Assembly (NCBI GenBank): GCA_032907525.1
Contig: JAJJPM010000039.1
Span: forward strand, 1-64,000
Source of the DNA: JAHJQQ01 sp032907525
Lineage (GTDB): Bacteria; Pseudomonadota; Gammaproteobacteria; Thiohalobacterales; Thiohalobacteraceae
DNA: 64,000 nucleotides
Reading direction: 5' to 3'
Both the position numbers and the translations under genes were made by a program. The notes beneath the pieces are model-generated. The model was not told where the DNA came from. It saw only the letters and a program-made list of their open reading frames with translations, and searched no databases. Position 1 is the first letter of the stretch. The number at the start of each line of letters is the position of its first letter. Positions 1 to 8,665 of this stretch are shown one piece after another.

Positions 1-43
1 GCGCGGCTTTGCGTCCTTTGCGGTAGAAGTTGATTCATCCAAC

Positions 44-70
44 AAAAAACCCGGCCGGGGCCGGGTTCTT
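44..70 (-). terminator. Rho-independent terminator of rpmB-rpmG
   Basis: A perfect 7-bp GC stem (50-56 with 59-65, 2-nt loop) is followed, reading leftward, by a run of six T (44-49 on the minus strand). It lies 26 bp beyond the rpmG stop codon, so it ends the rpmB-rpmG transcript. Confidence 0.85.
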
Positions 71-95
71 CGTATTCCGCGGAGCAAGACCGCTG

Positions 96-263
96 TTACT
101 TGATCTTGGCTTCCTTGTAGGCGACATGCTTGCGCACCACCGGGTCGTACTTGCGCATCTCGAGCTTGTCCGGCGTCGTGCGCTTGTTCTTGGTGGTGGT
201 GTAGAAGTGACCGGTACCGGCGGTCGATACCAGCTTGATCTTGTCGCGTGCACCCTTAGCCAT
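96..263 (-). CDS. rpmG: 50S ribosomal protein L33
   Basis: Structural protein of the large ribosomal subunit. The 55-residue product starts MAKGARDKIKLVSTAGTGHF and ends HVAYKEAKIK, which is the standard proteobacterial L33 sequence and length. It has no four-cysteine zinc set, so it is the zinc-independent (C-minus) form. It lies 8 bp downstream of rpmB with a terminator behind it, forming the conserved rpmB-rpmG pair. Annotation is certain from sequence alone. Confidence 0.97.
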   Translation of the reverse strand: MAKGARDKIKLVSTAGTGHFYTTTKNKRTTPDKLEMRKYDPVVRKHVAYKEAKIK

Positions 264-271
264 GATTCACC

Positions 272-508
272 TCAGACCTTTTCGCCGCGGGCGCGCAGGT
301 CGGCCAGGACCGCGTCGATGCCCTTCTTGTCGATGATGCGCATGGCCTTGGCGGACAGGCGCAGGCGGACGAAGCGGTTCTCGCTCTCGACCCAGAACCG
401 GTGCGTGTGCAGGTTGGGCAGGAAACGGCGCCGCGTCTTGTTGTTGGCGTGGGAGACGTTGTTGCCGGTGGTCGGCCGCTTCCCAGTCACTTGGCAGACT
501 CTGGACAT
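272..508 (-). CDS. rpmB: 50S ribosomal protein L28
   Basis: Large-subunit ribosomal protein of 78 residues, the usual length. It begins MSRVCQVTGKRPTTGNNVSH and has the typical NNKTRRRF and RFWVESENRF stretches. An AAGGA sits about 9 bases before the ATG. It is first in the rpmB-rpmG operon and lies downstream of radC on the same strand, the gene order also seen in E. coli. A good sigma70-type promoter lies about 70 bp upstream of the start, so it need not depend on radC transcription. Confidence 0.97.
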   Translation of the reverse strand: MSRVCQVTGKRPTTGNNVSHANNKTRRRFLPNLHTHRFWVESENRFVRLRLSAKAMRIIDKKGIDAVLADLRARGEKV

Positions 509-578
509 GGCTGCAAATCCTTAGAATTCCATCGGGTCGGGTGCCCGGCCAGACGGCCTGGGACCCACAGAGCGGCGC

Positions 579-607
579 ATTATGTCAGATGGCCGGGGCC
601 CAGACAA
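579..607 (-). promoter_or_regulatory. Candidate sigma70 promoter for rpmB-rpmG
   Basis: On the minus strand a TTGTCT (602-607) and a CATAAT (579-584) are separated by exactly 17 bases, which predicts a 5' leader of about 64 nt before rpmB. Five of six bases match the -10 consensus and four of six the -35 consensus. This rests on sequence only. Confidence 0.6.
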
Positions 608-691
608 GCCGAGCACCGAATTCCGCCCTGCGCGGACGAAGTCCTGCGTGGGCGAGCTTGCGAGCGCCGCCGCAGGCGGCCGGAACGGACT

Positions 692-723
692 GCAAGGGGA
701 GAGAGTCCTTTCTCTCCCCTTGC
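692..723. repeat. Perfect 13-bp inverted repeat
   Basis: Arms 692-704 and 711-723 are perfectly complementary around a 6-nt loop. There is no T-run on either side, so it is not a classical intrinsic terminator, although it lies just past the radC stop codon. Just upstream (about 648-690) is a GC-rich stretch containing CTTGCGAGCGC that recurs near 43680. The pair may be REP-like intergenic sequence. Confidence 0.6.
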
Positions 724-757
724 GACCCCTCATCGGATGAGGGTGAACATAGGAAGC

Positions 758-1432
758 CTAGAGCAGGCCGCGCTCGGCGAAGGAGACCGCTTCGCCGTCG
801 CCGATCACCAGATGGTCCAGCACCCGGATGTCGACCAGCCCCAGGGCCTCGCGCAGGCGCCGGGTCAGGTGCAGATCGGCCTGGCTGGGCTCGGCGACCC
901 CGGAGGGGTGGTTGTGGGCCAGGATCACAGCCGCGGCGTTGTGGGCCAGGGCCGCCTTGACCACCTCGCGCGGGTGGACACTGGCCCCGTCCAGGGTCCC
1001 GCGGAACAGGGCTTCGTATTCGATCACCCGGTGGCGGTTGTCCAGGAACAGGCAGGCGAAGACCTCGTGGGGGTAGCCGCGCAGCCGGGCCTGCAGGAAG
1101 CGCCGGGTCGCGTCGGGGTTGGCGAGGGCGTCGCCGCGCCGCAGGTCGGCCAGCAGGTAGCGGCGTCCCAGCTCCAGGGCGGCGTGCAGCAGCGCCGCGG
1201 TGGCCGTGCCCACGCCCCGGCAGGCCCGGAGCTGCGCCGGCGGCAGATCCAGGCAGGCCCGCAGCCCGCCGCGTGCCTCGATGAGTTCGCGGCCCAGTTC
1301 GACGGCATTGCGGCCGGCGGTGCCGGTGCGCAGGAAGATGGCGAGCAGTTCGGCGTCCGAGAGGCTCTCGGCGCCGCGGGCGAGCAGTTTCTCGCGCGGC
1401 CGTTCGGCCGCCGGCCAGTGGCGGATGGACAT
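758..1432 (-). CDS. radC: RadC family JAMM/MPN domain protein
   Basis: RadC/YicR homolog of 224 residues, the family's normal length. The N-terminal helix-hairpin-helix-like part contains RACRGVGTATAALL. The C-terminal MPN domain has the metal signature AHNHPSG followed by a downstream Asp (SQAD). The family's role is uncertain: older literature linked it to DNA repair, later work did not confirm this. The start at 1432 is preferred because AAGGAGG lies 6 bases upstream, although the frame stays open farther upstream into repeat sequence. It is divergent from coaBC and upstream of rpmB. Confidence 0.93.
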   Translation of the reverse strand: MSIRHWPAAERPREKLLARGAESLSDAELLAIFLRTGTAGRNAVELGRELIEARGGLRACLDLPPAQLRACRGVGTATAALLHAALELGRRYLLADLRRGDALANPDATRRFLQARLRGYPHEVFACLFLDNRHRVIEYEALFRGTLDGASVHPREVVKAALAHNAAAVILAHNHPSGVAEPSQADLHLTRRLREALGLVDIRVLDHLVIGDGEAVSFAERGLL

Positions 1433-1480
1433 GGACAACCTCCTTGTTGTCGGTGGTGTGGAGACGATTACAGGATAGCT

Positions 1481-1681
1481 GGGAGTGAGGAGTGAGGAGT
1501 GAGGAGTAGGAATCGCCGGGGACAGACTTAAGTCTGTCCCCTTCGGTCTGTCCCCTTCGGCGATCACGCCGCGCGGCTGCTGTCCGGGCTTTTACCTTAT
1601 TAACTTTCCGTGTCTTTCCGTGTGCTTCCGTGGCCACAACGGGTTTTACTCCTCACTCCTGACGCCTCACTCCTCACTCCC
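1481..1681. repeat. Composite intergenic repeat between radC and coaBC
   Basis: Outer arms are opposed tandem runs: GAGTGAG-type on the left (1481-1506) and the complementary CTCACTC-type on the right (1649-1681). Between them lie a GGGGACAG palindrome (1518-1541) with an adjacent partial copy, and a run of inverted CACGGAA units (about 1605-1635, ending in TTCCGTGGCC). The same two motif families recur at 39525-39773. No gene is visible inside. Confidence 0.75.
1518..1541. repeat. GGGGACAG...CTGTCCCC palindrome, copy 1
   Basis: A perfect 24-bp palindrome with GGGGACAG arms around a central CTTAAG. An identical copy lies at 43641-43664 and a close variant at 42482-42505. A partial CTGTCCCC copy follows immediately at 1547-1554. 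Confidence 0.85.
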
Positions 1682-1706
1682 ACCCCCGCAATGATAAACT
1701 CCCGGC

Positions 1707-2957
1707 ATGCCTGAGCTTTCCAATAAACGCATCGTCCTCGGCGTGTCCGGCGGGATCGCCGCCTACAAGAGCGCCGAGCTGGTGCGGCGGCTGCGCGAGG
1801 CGGGGGCGGAGGTGCGGGTGGTGATGACGGCGGGGGCCACGCGCTTCATCACGCCGCTGACGCTGCAGGCCCTGTCGGGGCGGCCGGTGCGCAGCGAGCT
1901 GTTCGATGCCGAGGCCGAAGCGGCCATGGGCCATATCGAGCTGGCGCGCTGGGCCGATGCCGTCCTGATCGCCCCGGCGAGCGCGAACACCCTGGCGCGG
2001 CTCGCCCAGGGGCTGGCCGACGATCTCCTCTCCACCCTGTGTCTGGCGACCCGCGCGCCGCTGCTGGCGGCGCCGGCGATGAACCAGGCCATGTGGGATC
2101 ATCCCGCGACCCGGGCTAACCTCGCGCTGCTGCGCGAGCGCGGCGTGCGCATCCTCGGTCCGGCCAGCGGCGGCCAGGCCTGCGGGGAGGTCGGCCCCGG
2201 CCGGATGCTGGAGCCGCATGAACTCGTCGCGGAAGTCGCCGCTATGTTCGAGACCGGCGCGCTCGCCGGTCTGCGCGTGCTCGTCACCGCCGGGCCGACC
2301 CGCGAGGCCATCGACCCGGTGCGCTTCATCAGCAACCGCAGCTCCGGAAAGATGGGCTATGCCGTCGCCGCGGCTGCCGCGGAGGCGGGTGCGCGCGTGG
2401 TGCTGGTCAGCGGGCCGGTGGCGCTGGCGCCGCCGGAACGGGTCGAATGTGTGCGGGTCGAGACCGCCGCCGAGATGCATGCGGCCGTGCTCGCGCGCGC
2501 CGCGGACTGCGATATCTTCATCGGCGCGGCCGCCGTTGCGGATTACCGTCCGGCGGCGCCGGCGGAGCAGAAGCTTAAGAAACGGAGCGCCGTGCTGCGG
2601 CTCGATCTGGAGCGCACCGACGATATCCTCGCCGCGGTCGCCGCCCTGCGTCCCGCGCCGTTCACCGTGGGCTTCGCCGCCGAGACCGAGCGCCTCGCCG
2701 AGCATGCCCGCACGAAGCGCATGGCGAAGTCGCTGGACATGATCGCCGCCAACTGGGTGAACGTGCCGGGTCTGGGCTTCGATGCCGACGATAATGCGCT
2801 GACCTTGTATTGGGAGGGCGGTGAGTGCGATCTGCCGCAGGCCTCCAAGACGCAGCTGGCGCGCGCGCTGATCGCGCAGGTTGCGGTACGTTATGCGGCA
2901 AGAACACCGAACCCCTCCAACGGAGACGCACACCGGCATGCAGACGATTCAGCTTAA
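1707..2957 (+). CDS. coaBC: Bifunctional phosphopantothenoylcysteine decarboxylase / phosphopantothenate-cysteine ligase
   Basis: Makes phosphopantothenoylcysteine and decarboxylates it to 4'-phosphopantetheine in coenzyme A synthesis. Of the 416 residues, roughly 1-185 form the FMN-binding CoaC domain: GGIAAYK near residue 16, the active-site His at H76 (GHIELARWADAV), PAMN at 123-126, and the flap cysteine C159 (GGQACGEVG). Residues from about 190 form the CTP-dependent CoaB ligase (VTAGPTREAIDPVRFISN, and KLKKRS). Its 3' end overlaps dut by 20 bp, so the two are translationally linked. It is divergent from radC. Confidence 0.96.
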   Translation: MPELSNKRIVLGVSGGIAAYKSAELVRRLREAGAEVRVVMTAGATRFITPLTLQALSGRPVRSELFDAEAEAAMGHIELARWADAVLIAPASANTLARLAQGLADDLLSTLCLATRAPLLAAPAMNQAMWDHPATRANLALLRERGVRILGPASGGQACGEVGPGRMLEPHELVAEVAAMFETGALAGLRVLVTAGPTREAIDPVRFISNRSSGKMGYAVAAAAAEAGARVVLVSGPVALAPPERVECVRVETAAEMHAAVLARAADCDIFIGAAAVADYRPAAPAEQKLKKRSAVLRLDLERTDDILAAVAALRPAPFTVGFAAETERLAEHARTKRMAKSLDMIAANWVNVPGLGFDADDNALTLYWEGGECDLPQASKTQLARALIAQVAVRYAARTPNPSNGDAHRHADDSA

Positions 2958-3393
2958 GATCCTCGACCCGCGCATCGGCACCGAATTCCCGCTTCCCGAT
3001 TACGCCACCGACGGCTCGGCGGGCATGGACCTGCGCGCCTGCCTCGACACGCCGCTCGATCTGGCGCCGGGCGGCAGCGAACTCATCCCCACCGGGCTGG
3101 CGATCCACATCGAGGATCGCGGTCTCGCGGCCGTGCTGCTGCCGCGTTCCGGGCTCGGCCATAAGCACGGCATCGTGCTCGGCAACCTGGTCGGGCTGAT
3201 CGATTCGGACTACCAGGGGCAGCTGTACGTGTCCTGCTGGAACCGCGGTCGGGAGTCCTTTACCATCCAGCCGGGGGAGCGCATCGCGCAGATGGTCATC
3301 GTGCCGGTGGTGCGGGCGCAGTTCGAAGTGGTCAGCGAATTTTCGGCCAGTCAGCGCGGTGCCGGCGGTTTCGGGCATACCGGGCGGGCCTGA
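2938..3393 (+). CDS. dut: Deoxyuridine 5'-triphosphate nucleotidohydrolase (dUTPase)
   Basis: Hydrolyses dUTP to dUMP and pyrophosphate, keeping uracil out of DNA and feeding dTMP synthesis. The trimeric dUTPase motifs are all present: AGMDLRA, PRSGLGHKHGI, GLIDSDYQGQL, IQPGERIAQ, and the C-terminal GAGGFGHTGRA arm. Starting at 2938 gives 151 residues, the same as E. coli Dut, so this start is preferred to an ATG 57 bases upstream. It overlaps the end of coaBC and is 42 bp ahead of the mutase gene. Confidence 0.96.
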   Translation: MQTIQLKILDPRIGTEFPLPDYATDGSAGMDLRACLDTPLDLAPGGSELIPTGLAIHIEDRGLAAVLLPRSGLGHKHGIVLGNLVGLIDSDYQGQLYVSCWNRGRESFTIQPGERIAQMVIVPVVRAQFEVVSEFSASQRGAGGFGHTGRA

Positions 3394-3435
3394 CGACACG
3401 ACAAGACCGCAGCAGCAACGGGAAACGGGCCGCGC

Positions 3436-5994
3436 ATGGGATTCAAGCTACCGAAATCGAGGCCGGGGCGGGACGTGCCCGGGCCGGATGTTCCGCGGGC
3501 GACCGGCAAGGGCGGGCGCATCAGTCTGGTGCATGTCGGGGTTCTGATCTTTCTCCTGGCGGCGATACTCGTGACGGCCGTCGCCATCTTCTTCCAGCGG
3601 GGCGCCGCCACCCGGACGGCCGAGGCGCGGCGCCAGGAGATGGCGCTGACGGCCGAGAATCTGGCCGACCGCATCGCCACGCAGCTCGCCCGGAATACCG
3701 CCAGGATGGAGATGCTGGCGCGCGATGCGCAGATCGTCGACCTGGCGACGCGCGGCGACAGCGCCGCCATCCGCCAGCGCGAGAACGACCTGGGTTATCT
3801 GTTTCCGGATTCGGTGCGGGTGCGCATCCTGCCGCCGGGCCTGACCGAAGTCGATCCCGAGGCGTCGCCGCCGATCAGTTACGCCGCGCTCGACATGCTG
3901 CGCCAGGCCGAGACCAGCGAGACGCCGCCGCCGGCGGAGGTGCATCTGTTCGGCACGCCGCAGCAGCACATCACCCTGGTGCGCCGCATCCTGAGCGTCA
4001 GCGGCCGGCGCATCGTCGGTCATCTGATGGTGAGTTTCCCCCTGCCCATGATCCAGGAGGCGCTCGACGGCCCGAAGCTGCCGCGCGGCTACGGCGAGGT
4101 CTGGCAGGTGGCCGAGGGCGCCGCGCCCGTCGTGCTCGCCCAGCGCGGCAACCGTGGCCTGCGCCAGGACCGGCCGACCGTCGAAGCGGCCATTCCCGGC
4201 AGCCGCTGGAAGGTCGCCTACTGGGCCGAGGCCCGCGGCTTCAGCGACTCGGATCGGGGCCTGTGGGTCGTCGCCGGCAGCGGGGTGGCCGTCTTCGGAT
4301 TGCTGATCGTGCTGATCCTGCGGTCTTTCGCCCGTGCGCTCAGGCAGGATCAGGTCCTGCTGCTGGGAGCCGTGCGCGATGCGCGCGATGGCCGCCTCCA
4401 GGCGGATTACGGCCTGCAGCTCAAGGAATGCGCCGCGACAGTGGAGGGCGTGCGGCACATATTCGAGGCCGAGACCGCGATGCCCGCCGTCGCGGGTCCC
4501 GCGGCGACGCGTGCGCCGGCGGCCGCGGCACCGAAGGCGCCGCCCGGCGCCGCCGCATCGGCGGGGACCGGGGTCTTCGACAACCTCGGCGTGGATCTCG
4601 GGAGCGTGGGCGTCACCGAGCTGAAGCTCGACCCGACCATCTTCCGCGCCTACGACATCCGCGGGGTCGTCAATCAGAGCCTGACGCCGGAGGCGGTGTA
4701 CGAGATCGGACGCGCCATCGGTTCGGAGGCGCGGGCGCGCGGCCAGCAGAGCGTGATCGTCGCCCGCGACGGACGTCTGTCGGGGCCGGAACTCCAGGAC
4801 AGTCTGGTGCGCGGGCTGCGTGCCAGCGGCGTCAACGTCAAGGACATCGGCATGGCTCCCACGCCGGTGCTGTATTTTGCGGCGCATACCCTGGATACGC
4901 GCTCGGGCGTGGTGCTCACCGGGAGCCACAATCCGGCGGAGTACAACGGGCTGAAGGTGGTGCTGGCCGGCGAGACCCTCAGCGGCGCAGGCATCCAGCG
5001 GCTGCGCGAACGCATCGAGAACGGCGAGCTCGACAGCGGCAGCGGCGGCTACGAGAAGGTCGACGTCGTCGGGGCATACGTCGAGCACATCTACAAGGAC
5101 ATCCAGCTGGCACGGCCCATGAAGGCCGTCGTCGACTGCGGCAACGGCGTCGCCGGCGCGATCGCGCCCGAACTGCTCCAGCGCCTCGGCTGTCAGGTCG
5201 TTCCGCTGTATTGCGATGTCGATGGCCGCTTCCCGAACCATCATCCCGATCCCAGCCGGCCGGAGAACCTCGACGATCTGATCCGCGCGGTGCGCGAGCA
5301 GGGTGCGGACATCGGCCTGGCCTTCGACGGTGACGGCGACCGGCTCGGTGTGGTCACGTCCGAAGGCGAGATCGTCTGGCCCGACCGGCTGCTGATGCTG
5401 TTCGCCATGGACGTCCTCGGCCGCAACCCGGGCGCCGAGATCATCTATGACGTGAAGTGTTCGCGGCATCTGGCCAAGATCATCCGCGACTTCGGCGGCA
5501 GTCCGGAGATGTGGAAGACGGGTCATTCGTTCATGAAGGCCCGCATGAAGGAGACCGGGGCGCTGCTGGCGGGCGAGATGAGCGGGCACATCTTCTTCAA
5601 GGAGCGCTGGTTCGGTTTCGACGACGCGCTGTACGCGGCCGCGCGCCTGCTGGAAGTGCTTTCCAACGATCATCGCACGTCCAGCCGGGTGTTCGCCGCG
5701 CTGCCCGGCGGCGTGAGCACGCCCGAGCTGAATCTGCCGCTGGCCGAGGGCGCTCCGCAGCGGTTCATGGACGGCTTCCTCGCCAACGCGCAGTTCGCCG
5801 ATGCCGAGGTGACGACCATCGACGGCCTGCGCGCCGATTTCTCCGACGGCTGGGGGCTGGTGCGCGCCTCCAACACGACGCCCTGTCTGGTGATCCGCTT
5901 CGAGGCCGACGATCCGGAGGCGCTGACGCGCATCCAGGATCAGTTCCGGCAGGCGATGCTCGCCACCGATCCGGCACTCAGGCTGCCGTTCTGA
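3436..5994 (+). CDS. algC: AlgC-type phosphomannomutase/phosphoglucomutase with N-terminal membrane sensor extension
   Basis: The C-terminal ~460 residues are an alpha-D-phosphohexomutase that interconverts hexose 6- and 1-phosphates for GDP-mannose and glucose-1-phosphate derived polysaccharides. It has the phosphoserine loop TGSHNPAEYNG (Ser near 497), the metal loop DGDGDRLG (about 631-638) and the sugar loop GEMSGH. The first ~400 residues hold a cytoplasmic tail, a membrane segment (about 31-52), a probable periplasmic domain, a second membrane segment (about 279-299) and an Ala/Pro-rich linker. Pseudomonas AlgC also has a long form with an N-terminal extension. The start gives 852 residues. 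The coaBC-dut-algC-argB order matches Pseudomonas. Confidence 0.9.
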   Translation: MGFKLPKSRPGRDVPGPDVPRATGKGGRISLVHVGVLIFLLAAILVTAVAIFFQRGAATRTAEARRQEMALTAENLADRIATQLARNTARMEMLARDAQIVDLATRGDSAAIRQRENDLGYLFPDSVRVRILPPGLTEVDPEASPPISYAALDMLRQAETSETPPPAEVHLFGTPQQHITLVRRILSVSGRRIVGHLMVSFPLPMIQEALDGPKLPRGYGEVWQVAEGAAPVVLAQRGNRGLRQDRPTVEAAIPGSRWKVAYWAEARGFSDSDRGLWVVAGSGVAVFGLLIVLILRSFARALRQDQVLLLGAVRDARDGRLQADYGLQLKECAATVEGVRHIFEAETAMPAVAGPAATRAPAAAAPKAPPGAAASAGTGVFDNLGVDLGSVGVTELKLDPTIFRAYDIRGVVNQSLTPEAVYEIGRAIGSEARARGQQSVIVARDGRLSGPELQDSLVRGLRASGVNVKDIGMAPTPVLYFAAHTLDTRSGVVLTGSHNPAEYNGLKVVLAGETLSGAGIQRLRERIENGELDSGSGGYEKVDVVGAYVEHIYKDIQLARPMKAVVDCGNGVAGAIAPELLQRLGCQVVPLYCDVDGRFPNHHPDPSRPENLDDLIRAVREQGADIGLAFDGDGDRLGVVTSEGEIVWPDRLLMLFAMDVLGRNPGAEIIYDVKCSRHLAKIIRDFGGSPEMWKTGHSFMKARMKETGALLAGEMSGHIFFKERWFGFDDALYAAARLLEVLSNDHRTSSRVFAALPGGVSTPELNLPLAEGAPQRFMDGFLANAQFADAEVTTIDGLRADFSDGWGLVRASNTTPCLVIRFEADDPEALTRIQDQFRQAMLATDPALRLPF

Positions 5995-6006
5995 ACTGAA
6001 AAAGCT

Positions 6007-6209
6007 TTCAACGCGAAGGCGCCGAAGGCGCGTGAAGGAAAAGACATGTGGCCACGGAAAACACGGAAAGCACGGAAACGGATCGTGCCGGTTGGCAGCC
6101 GTTGACTGACTGACACCGGCTACAAGACGCGACCGATGCCGGGCTGAGGCCTTTACTATTCATATCGTCCGTGTTTTCCTTCGTGCGCCTTCGGCGCCTT
6201 CGTGTTGAA
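6007..6209. repeat. Long inverted-repeat element between algC and argB
   Basis: Arms of 39 bp (6007-6045 and 6171-6209) match at 35 positions once one is reverse-complemented; they carry GAAGGCGCCGAAGGCGC. Just inside the left arm is a run of CACGGAA units (about 6053-6078), answered on the right by a single complementary stretch (6167-6176). The right arm ends about 40 bp before the argB start. No reading frame is credible inside. It belongs with the other CACGGAA hairpins. Confidence 0.8.
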
Positions 6210-6250
6210 TGTGTTTTGAATTTTTGTTCACCCGGTCAGAGAACCCCGTC

Positions 6251-7144
6251 ATGCCGCTCACTGCCGAATCCGCCCGCAACGTCGCCCATGTGCTGAGCGA
6301 GGCGATGCCCTATATCCAGCGTTTCCAGGGCAAGACCGTGGTCATCAAGTACGGTGGCAACGCCATGGTCGACGAGAAGCTCAAGGAGGGCTTCGCGCGC
6401 GACATCGTGCTGATGAAGCTGGTCGGCATCAATCCGGTGGTGGTGCACGGCGGCGGGCCGCAGATCGGCGATCTGCTGAAGAAGATCGGCAAGCAGTCGA
6501 CCTTCGTCGCCGGCATGCGCGTGACCGACGCCGAGACCATGGACGTGGTGGAGATGGTGCTGGGCGGTCTGGTCAACAAGGAGATCGTCAATCTCATCAA
6601 CCGCCAGGGCGGCCGCGCCGTGGGCCTGACCGGCAAGGACGGCGATCTGATCCGCGCCCGCAAGCTGGTCCTGGACAAGGACGCGCCCGAACTGAAAGCC
6701 ACCGAGATCATCGACCTCGGCCACGTCGGTGAGGTGGCCAGCGTCGATACCGCGGTGGTGAACATGCTCGTGAACGGGGACTTCATTCCCGTCATCGCAC
6801 CCATCGGCGTCGGCAGCGACGGCATGTCCTACAACATCAACGCCGATCTGGTCGCCGGCAAGGTCGCAGAGGTGCTGAAGGCCGAGAAGCTGATCCTGCT
6901 GACCAACGCCGCCGGCCTGCTCGACGGCAAGGGCGAGCTGATTTCCGGCGTCACCGCGCGTCAGGTCGACGAGATGATCGCTGACGGCACCATCCACGGC
7001 GGCATGCTGCCGAAGATCGGCTGCGCGCTGGATGCGGTCAAGGGCGGGGTGCGCGCCGCGCACATCATCGACGGCCGCGTCGAACACGCAGTGCTGGTGG
7101 AGCTGTTCACCGACGAAGGCCTGGGCACGCTGATCCGGGCGTGA
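6251..7144 (+). CDS. argB: Acetylglutamate kinase
   Basis: Phosphorylates N-acetyl-L-glutamate in arginine synthesis. The 297 residues contain the amino-acid kinase motifs VVIKYGGNAM, VHGGGPQIG, the GGLVNKEIVNLI region, NINADLVAG and the C-terminal GTLIRA. The ATG at 6251 gives the usual length and a start (MPLTAESARNVAHVLSEAMP) typical of the family; an in-frame ATG 42 bases upstream would add an atypical leader. The 3' end overlaps the convergent DUF4124 gene by 38 bp. Confidence 0.95.
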   Translation: MPLTAESARNVAHVLSEAMPYIQRFQGKTVVIKYGGNAMVDEKLKEGFARDIVLMKLVGINPVVVHGGGPQIGDLLKKIGKQSTFVAGMRVTDAETMDVVEMVLGGLVNKEIVNLINRQGGRAVGLTGKDGDLIRARKLVLDKDAPELKATEIIDLGHVGEVASVDTAVVNMLVNGDFIPVIAPIGVGSDGMSYNINADLVAGKVAEVLKAEKLILLTNAAGLLDGKGELISGVTARQVDEMIADGTIHGGMLPKIGCALDAVKGGVRAAHIIDGRVEHAVLVELFTDEGLGTLIRA

Positions 7145-7799
7145 GGCCCGCCGCCTGGGCGGCTTTGAGTTCGCGGAAGCGGCGGATGTCGGTTTCGAAC
7201 TGCTGGCGGATGTCTTCCTGCTCTTGGCGCTTGGCGGCGATGTAGTCGTGATAGCGTTCGGACTGCGCGCGCGCCGTCTTGATCCGCTCGTGCAGACTGT
7301 CGGGAATCGGCCTGCCGGCGCGTTCCAGCTCGGCCGCCTCGCGGGTCAGGTCCGCGAGCGTCTCCTCGATGTTTTCGATGCGGCCGCGGGTGACGCGCAA
7401 TATGCCGTCGATCGCCGCGATCTTGCCGTCGCGGGTCATCACCATGTCGTCTTCACTGGTGAATGTCGCCAGCAGCATGCGGTCGTGGGCGGCCTTCTCG
7501 GCCGCGATGCGCTCCTGCTCACGGCGCTGCTCGGCCAGCCGCGCTTCCTCGGCGAGCTGTTCGGGGGTCTTGGCGGCTTCCAGGGTTTTCACCGCGACGC
7601 CCTGTTCATTGAGGACCTTGCGCTCCTGCTTGGCGTATTCCGGCGGGATCTTGTCGCCGTAGTGCACCTTGCCGTTTTCGTCCGTCCATTTGAAGAGGCG
7701 GGCGGCCTGCGTCGGGGGCGAAACCAGAATGGCCAGCAACGCCGCGGTCAGCAGAGTCCTGAAGAGGGCGTGCACAGGTATGGACGAGGGCTGCTTCAT
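7107..7799 (-). CDS. Exported DUF4124 domain protein with coiled coil
   Basis: A predicted exported protein of 230 residues with unknown function. A signal peptide ends around PPTQA-ARLF, followed by the DUF4124 motif (LFKWTDENGKVHYGDKIPPE). The remainder is charged, Glu/Arg/Gln-rich and probably a long coiled coil (about 75-215), as in many DUF4124 envelope proteins. Starts at 7808 or 7799 are both possible; 7799 gives the better spacing to AGGA. Its C-terminal codons overlap the convergent end of argB. Confidence 0.75.
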   Translation of the reverse strand: MKQPSSIPVHALFRTLLTAALLAILVSPPTQAARLFKWTDENGKVHYGDKIPPEYAKQERKVLNEQGVAVKTLEAAKTPEQLAEEARLAEQRREQERIAAEKAAHDRMLLATFTSEDDMVMTRDGKIAAIDGILRVTRGRIENIEETLADLTREAAELERAGRPIPDSLHERIKTARAQSERYHDYIAAKRQEQEDIRQQFETDIRRFRELKAAQAAGLTPGSACPGLRR

Positions 7800-7909
7800 G
7801 GTCGACATGGTCCTGATGGAAATGCGGTATCGGCCCTGCCGTTCGCGGCTGCGGGCGTACACGGCAGGGCGTGGCTGGCATGGTCGGGCGCAGCGACGGG
7901 AACCGGACG

Positions 7910-8665
7910 ATGAGCGAGTTTGAACATCTGGTTCTGTTTCTCGTCGCGCTTATGGCCAACATGTTTTCGGCGTTCTCCGGCGGCGGCGCCGGCCTCGTTC
8001 AGCTGCCGGTGCTGATTTTCCTGGGGCTCCCTTTCGCCGTCGCGCTCGCCACGCACAAAGTCGCCAGCGTCGCCTTGGGTATCGGCGCCACCCTGCGGCA
8101 CTTGAAGGAAGAACCGCTGGACAGGGGGTTTGCGATGCTGATCCTGGCGGCCGGACTCCCGGGGGTGTTGCTGGGGGCGAATCTGATCCTGGCGGTTCCC
8201 GATCGCAGCGCGGAAGTGGCGCTGGGGTTGCTGACCCTGGGGCTGGGGCTGTACTCCTCGCTGAATCCCGCCCTGGGGCTGGCAGCCAGCCGCAGCCATC
8301 GCGATGCCGCCGGCTACGCGGTCGGGGGCGGTGTCCTGTTCGCGATCGGCGTGCTCAACGGATCGCTGACGTCCGGTACGGGGCTGTTCGTGACCCTCTG
8401 GCTGGTTCGCTGGTTCGGCCTGGATTACCGCCGTGCCGTTGCCTACACGCTGGTGCTGGTCGGTGTGTTCTGGAACGGCACCGGGGCGCTCATGCTGGGC
8501 TACCTCAGCCAGATCCGCTGGGACTGGCTGCCGGCCCTGCTGGCGGGGTCGCTGCTGGGCGGCTATCTCGGCGCGCATCTCGCGATCGTGAAGGGCAACC
8601 GCCTCATCAAGCGGGCTTTCGAGGCGCTGACGCTATTGATCGGTCTGAAGCTGATCCTTGGCTGA
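7910..8665 (+). CDS. TSUP (TauE/SafE) family membrane transporter
   Basis: An inner-membrane protein of about 251 residues with around eight hydrophobic segments and the two glycine-rich repeats of the TSUP family (AFSGGGAGLVQLPVL near the N-terminus, GSLTSGTGLFV in the second half). Family members export or import sulfite, sulfonates or other organosulfur anions; the substrate here cannot be told. The ATG at 7910 is chosen because the hydrophobic segment follows directly. Its last 33 bp overlap the convergent GGDEF gene. Confidence 0.8.
   Translation: MSEFEHLVLFLVALMANMFSAFSGGGAGLVQLPVLIFLGLPFAVALATHKVASVALGIGATLRHLKEEPLDRGFAMLILAAGLPGVLLGANLILAVPDRSAEVALGLLTLGLGLYSSLNPALGLAASRSHRDAAGYAVGGGVLFAIGVLNGSLTSGTGLFVTLWLVRWFGLDYRRAVAYTLVLVGVFWNGTGALMLGYLSQIRWDWLPALLAGSLLGGYLGAHLAIVKGNRLIKRAFEALTLLIGLKLILG

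Noticed and set aside
692..723. Intrinsic terminator for radC
   Set aside because: The stem is good but there is no U-tract in either direction.
3448..5673. A 741-codon open frame on the minus strand opposite the AlgC gene
   Set aside because: It is the high-GC shadow of a certain gene; its composition is rich in Arg, His and Gln, with no recognisable domain.
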